Of a stretch of 64,000 bases of DNA, positions 61,493 to 64,000 are shown piece by piece. The notes under the pieces were generated by a model. That model searched no databases. It saw nothing but the letters and a program-made list of their open reading frames with translations, and was not told where the DNA came from. The stretch's first letter is position 1. Each line of letters opens with the position of its first letter. Both the position numbers and the translations under genes were made by a program. Origin of the DNA: Fictibacillus solisalsi (GTDB lineage: Bacteria; Bacillota; Bacilli; Bacillales; Fictibacillaceae); the NCBI RefSeq assembly GCF_900103485.1, contig NZ_FNHW01000001.1:2067057-2131056 (forward strand), written 5' to 3'.

Positions 61493-62542
61493 TTAAAATT
61501 CTCCGGTGTTCACCATTTCAGGACGGGAAACAGGGGCAGTAATGGATTTCCCTTCTTCATTTTTTAATTTTGCTTTGCCGTCTACCTGTATCGCTACTTT
61601 TTTCACACCACTCAGTTCAGTCAATGATAAGACGATGGATTGGAGCACTGTATCATCGATGGTATGTTCCGATTTGTTTTCAAGAATGGCTTTATTGAAG
61701 TTTAAGGTGGCGACTCCATTTTTCAATACTGGAGGGTCCAGCAATTTTACATCATTTCTCATACCAGTAAGCAGCCTGCTCTGCTCACCCGGCCCCTGAA
61801 CCAGTTCACTGATCGCTGCACTGATTTTGTCTGAGTCATTTTTGGCCACACGGCGTGTCACCGGCACATAGTAGGTTTGAGAATCATTTTGGGCAACAAA
61901 GTAGAGTGTTGCCGTGTCACTGCCTGTCATATCCACGACATTCCCATTTTCAATGTTGATTCCATCTGCCCGGCTGACTCCATCATTGATGGGGGTGTGG
62001 TTAACCGGCATTACTTTTTGATCCTTGCCGTCTATTTGTATCTTTACGTTTTTGATATTGTCAAATTGTGTAAGAGTAAAGGTAATCGCCTGAAGAAGTT
62101 TCTGCTCATCCTGTCCTCTGTAATCCATAAATTCTTTCGAAAAATTAGCTGTCGCCGTTCCATCCTTGCTGACTGCAACATCGAGCACCTGCGTGTCAGG
62201 GGGAAGTACAGCCTGAAAACCGTTCGGCAGAATATTGGAGACCGGCCCGTCCTTAACCAGATATTCGAGCACCTGCTTCGCAGCGGTTCCTGTCTTTGGC
62301 AAATTCAACATCTGAGGCACCACCAAACCATTGCTGTCGAGCAAAAACAGCTGGCGTTTTACAGCGTTCTTGTTTGCTTTTGCTGTTGCCTGTGCATCGA
62401 GAGACTTCCCGTCTTTAACATAGTTCACTTTCGGAGGATCGACCTCATTCTCTGCTTTATTTCCTCCCATTCCACATCCCGCCATCAATATGGAAACTGA
62501 CAGCAGAAGAAGCGGCGCTCCTATTTTGAACCTTTTGTACAT
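61493..62542 (-). CDS. gerM: Spore lipoprotein GerM
   Basis: 349 residues. Lipoprotein signal peptide with lipobox LMAGC (Cys23), then a linker and two GerMN domains (about 85-200 and 215-335), each with the pattern of a hydrophobic LFLLDSNG/LYFVAQND strand, a GP turn (KDGPVSNILPNG; VQGPGEQSRLLTG) and TATANFSKEF or VATLNFNKAI. In B. subtilis GerM works at the septum and outer forespore membrane in sporulation and germination. The ATG at 62542 follows GGGGAGGG; the frame open to 62683 is excluded. Confidence 0.94.
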   Translation of the reverse strand: MYKRFKIGAPLLLLSVSILMAGCGMGGNKAENEVDPPKVNYVKDGKSLDAQATAKANKNAVKRQLFLLDSNGLVVPQMLNLPKTGTAAKQVLEYLVKDGPVSNILPNGFQAVLPPDTQVLDVAVSKDGTATANFSKEFMDYRGQDEQKLLQAITFTLTQFDNIKNVKIQIDGKDQKVMPVNHTPINDGVSRADGINIENGNVVDMTGSDTATLYFVAQNDSQTYYVPVTRRVAKNDSDKISAAISELVQGPGEQSRLLTGMRNDVKLLDPPVLKNGVATLNFNKAILENKSEHTIDDTVLQSIVLSLTELSGVKKVAIQVDGKAKLKNEEGKSITAPVSRPEMVNTGEF

Positions 62543-62613
62543 ACTTTTCCCTCCCCAAGTGGTTGTACTACTATGTATACGGGCTGTCCCCCCATTTAGA
62601 CCACTCTGTTGAG

Positions 62614-62715
62614 AAAAAAAAAAAGCAAAACGGTTACCCGTTTTGCCCTTGGCACAAATCGTTACCGATTTTGCCCCACGCACAAATCGTTACCGATTTT
62701 GCCCCAATGTAATAA
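62614..62715 (-). repeat. Triplicated hairpin repeat at the racE 3' end, last copy acting as terminator
   Basis: Minus strand: GGGGCAAAATCGGTAACGATT occurs twice in tandem (the first copy contains the racE stop, CGG-TAA, and the second starts 28 nt further on), then a third variant GGCAAAACGGGTAACCGTTTTGC ends in a run of Ts (62614-62646). The first two can form stems of AAATCG with CGATTT; the third is a strong rho-independent terminator. Confidence 0.85.
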
Positions 62716-63496
62716 AGTGTACTTTCTCGATATTTTGTTCCATCCAATGATTGGCGATTTCAAGAAAATGACCGTTATCCGAAGTAGAGAAAAATTCATG
62801 CTCAGGCATCCGCTCTCCCTTGTACAACATAGCGCTGTGATCGAGAATTGCCGACACTTCCCGTGCTGTTTCAGCACCCGAACAGATCAGTTTTATGCCC
62901 TCTCCCATGACACGCTGAATGACCGGGCGCAGCAAAGGGTAGTGTGTGCAGCCGAGAATCAGGGTGTCAATCGGTGTATCTTTTAATTCCTGAAGTACTT
63001 CGGATACCACTTGTACGGTTTCTTCCCCGTCAAGCTCTCCCTTTTCAACCAGTGGCACAAAAGGGGGACATGCAAGACTGTGTACTGTAATGTCCCCTTT
63101 GATGCCTTTTAACGCATTTTCATAAGCACGGCTTTTAATGGTCCCTACGGTGCCAATAACGCCCACCTGGCCATTTTGTGACACTTTAAGGGCCGTGCGT
63201 GCCCCAGGATTGATCACCCCAATGACAGGAATGCTCAGCTTTTCTTTGACTTCTTCCAATATAGCTGCCGTTGCCGTATTGCAGGCAATAACCAGCATTT
63301 TTATTTCCTTGCTCAGAAGGAATTCAATCATTTCCAGTGTATAGGTTCTAACTTCGTCCATCGGCCGCGGGCCATAAGGGCAGCGGGCTGTATCTCCCAG
63401 GTAATAGATTTCTTCCTTGGGCAGCTGCCGCATAATCTCTCTTGCCACCGTCAATCCGCCGACACCCGAGTCAATTACACCTATTGGTTTATCCAT
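62690..63496 (-). CDS. racE: Glutamate racemase
   Basis: 268 residues. Supplies D-glutamate for peptidoglycan. Both catalytic cysteines are visible: [12 protein letters not shown] (about 73) and [13 protein letters not shown] (about 184), and the N-terminal [17 protein letters not shown] is standard. Start taken as ATG 63496 (MDKPIG) behind GAGGCGG, the best-conserved N-terminus; an ATG twelve codons earlier remains possible. C-terminus GQNR is encoded by the first copy of the repeat described above. Confidence 0.95.
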   Translation of the reverse strand: MDKPIGVIDSGVGGLTVAREIMRQLPKEEIYYLGDTARCPYGPRPMDEVRTYTLEMIEFLLSKEIKMLVIACNTATAAILEEVKEKLSIPVIGVINPGARTALKVSQNGQVGVIGTVGTIKSRAYENALKGIKGDITVHSLACPPFVPLVEKGELDGEETVQVVSEVLQELKDTPIDTLILGCTHYPLLRPVIQRVMGEGIKLICSGAETAREVSAILDHSAMLYKGERMPEHEFFSTSDNGHFLEIANHWMEQNIEKVHFITLGQNR

Positions 63497-63706
63497 TTTT
63501 TCCGCCTCTTCTTTCTTCCGGTGTCTATTCATGTTGTATGCTCCTGCTTTGAAAAATGGTTAAATCCCTTCCATCTTCACTGCTGCATCCAAACATCCAC
63601 CAGTTCAACACAAAATCCTTAAAAAGGATAAAAGAAAAATTCATGGTTGTCAACAAAGAAAAGCCGATCCTTTACTAAAGGATCAGCTCTTATCATTCAT
63701 TTGCCA
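63497..63706. other. Intergenic between ptsI and racE
   Basis: Contains the ptsI terminator (63654-63690) and about 150 bases that should hold the racE promoter; no clear -35/-10 pair stands out. No ysmB or gerE homologue is present here, unlike B. subtilis. Confidence 0.5.
63654..63690 (-). terminator. Terminator after ptsI
   Basis: GCTGATCCTTT and AAAGGATCGGC form an 11-pair stem around AGT, followed by TTTTCTTTG on the minus strand, about 18 nt beyond the ptsI stop. Confidence 0.9.
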
Positions 63707-64000
63707 TTAAAAATTTTCATTCACAAACTTTACAACTTCTTCAGCAGTATCCATGTTTAAAATCGTATCTACATGTCTTGCAGCTTCGGATTTGGAAAGT
63801 TTGGAAAGCTGGCTTCTGGCAGGAAGCACAGAGGTTGCGCTCATGGAGAATTCATCTAGTCCAAGACCGAGAAGAATCGGAATAGCGATTGGATCTCCTG
63901 CCATTTCTCCACACATGCCTACCCATTTACCTTCTTTGTGAGCAGCATTGATGACCATTTGAATCAAACGGAGAATAGCCGGGTTGTATGGCTGATACAA
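63707..64000 (-). CDS. ptsI: Phosphotransferase system enzyme I, C-terminal end
   Basis: The last 97 codons of a gene whose start lies beyond the right edge. The sequence is the end of the PEP-binding barrel of enzyme [41 protein letters not shown]. It contains the active-site cysteine in GMCGEMAGD, and the helical C-terminal tail follows. Enzyme I takes phosphate from PEP and passes it to HPr. In B. subtilis ptsI is in ptsGHI, far from racE, so its place here is a difference in order. Confidence 0.93.
   Translation of the reverse strand: MYQPYNPAILRLIQMVINAAHKEGKWVGMCGEMAGDPIAIPILLGLGLDEFSMSATSVLPARSQLSKLSKSEAARHVDTILNMDTAEEVVKFVNENF

Overview
This window is a contiguous piece of the core chromosome of an endospore-forming member of the Bacillaceae. 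The evidence is the dense set of sporulation genes (safA, spo0B, spoIVFA/FB, spoIIB, spoVID, ysxE, lonB, gerM), the Firmicute-type rpmA/prp/rplU cluster, two T-box leaders, strong AGGAGG ribosome binding sites, and gene order that follows the Bacillus subtilis nadABC-to-racE segment almost gene for gene. I see no prophage, insertion sequence, CRISPR array or plasmid gene. Nearly every gene lies on the minus strand. The plus-strand exceptions are nifS-nadR, a pair of ATP-grasp ligases, one small membrane ORF and one multi-span membrane protein.

Layout, left to right. 0-6.4 kb: safA (cut by the left edge) and de novo NAD synthesis (nadB-nadC-nadA), divergent from nifS-nadR with a NiaR-type operator between. 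6.5-20.8 kb: pheB, obg, spo0B, rpmA-prp-rplU with an L21 leader, an RNase E/G gene that B. subtilis lacks, spoIVFA-FB, minCD, mreBCD, radC, maf, spoIIB, comC. 20.9-27.1 kb: folC, the plus-strand ATP-grasp pair, and valS with its T-box. 27.2-30.9 kb: a spore-coat cluster (spoVID, an unnamed CotS-like gene, ysxE). 31.1-37.4 kb: the heme operon hemAXCDBL with a PerR-box-like site. 37.6-47.2 kb: a membrane protein, engB, lonA, lonB (near-perfect sigma-F promoter), clpX, tig and ysoA. 47.5-58.7 kb: a branched-chain amino-acid supercluster (ilvE-ilvD, leucine T-box, ilvBHC-leuABCD). 58.7-59.5 kb: two tRNAs and a tandem palindromic repeat. 59.5-63.5 kb: ysnB, rdgB, rph, gerM, racE. At the right edge is the 3' end of ptsI.

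Functional themes are NAD, heme and branched-chain amino-acid synthesis; cell shape and division-site selection; ATP-dependent proteolysis and folding; and two partners of coat assembly, SafA and SpoVID, near one end and the middle of the window. Departures from the B. subtilis arrangement are the more interesting part: pheA is missing beside pheB, ptsI sits where ysmB/gerE would be expected, two RimK-type ligases sit between folC and valS, an additional degenerate CotS-like gene sits between spoVID and ysxE, and a five-copy 21-bp palindromic array lies in the intergenic region after the tRNA genes. Many start codons are set here downstream of the longest possible ORF, wherever a ribosome binding site decides the matter.
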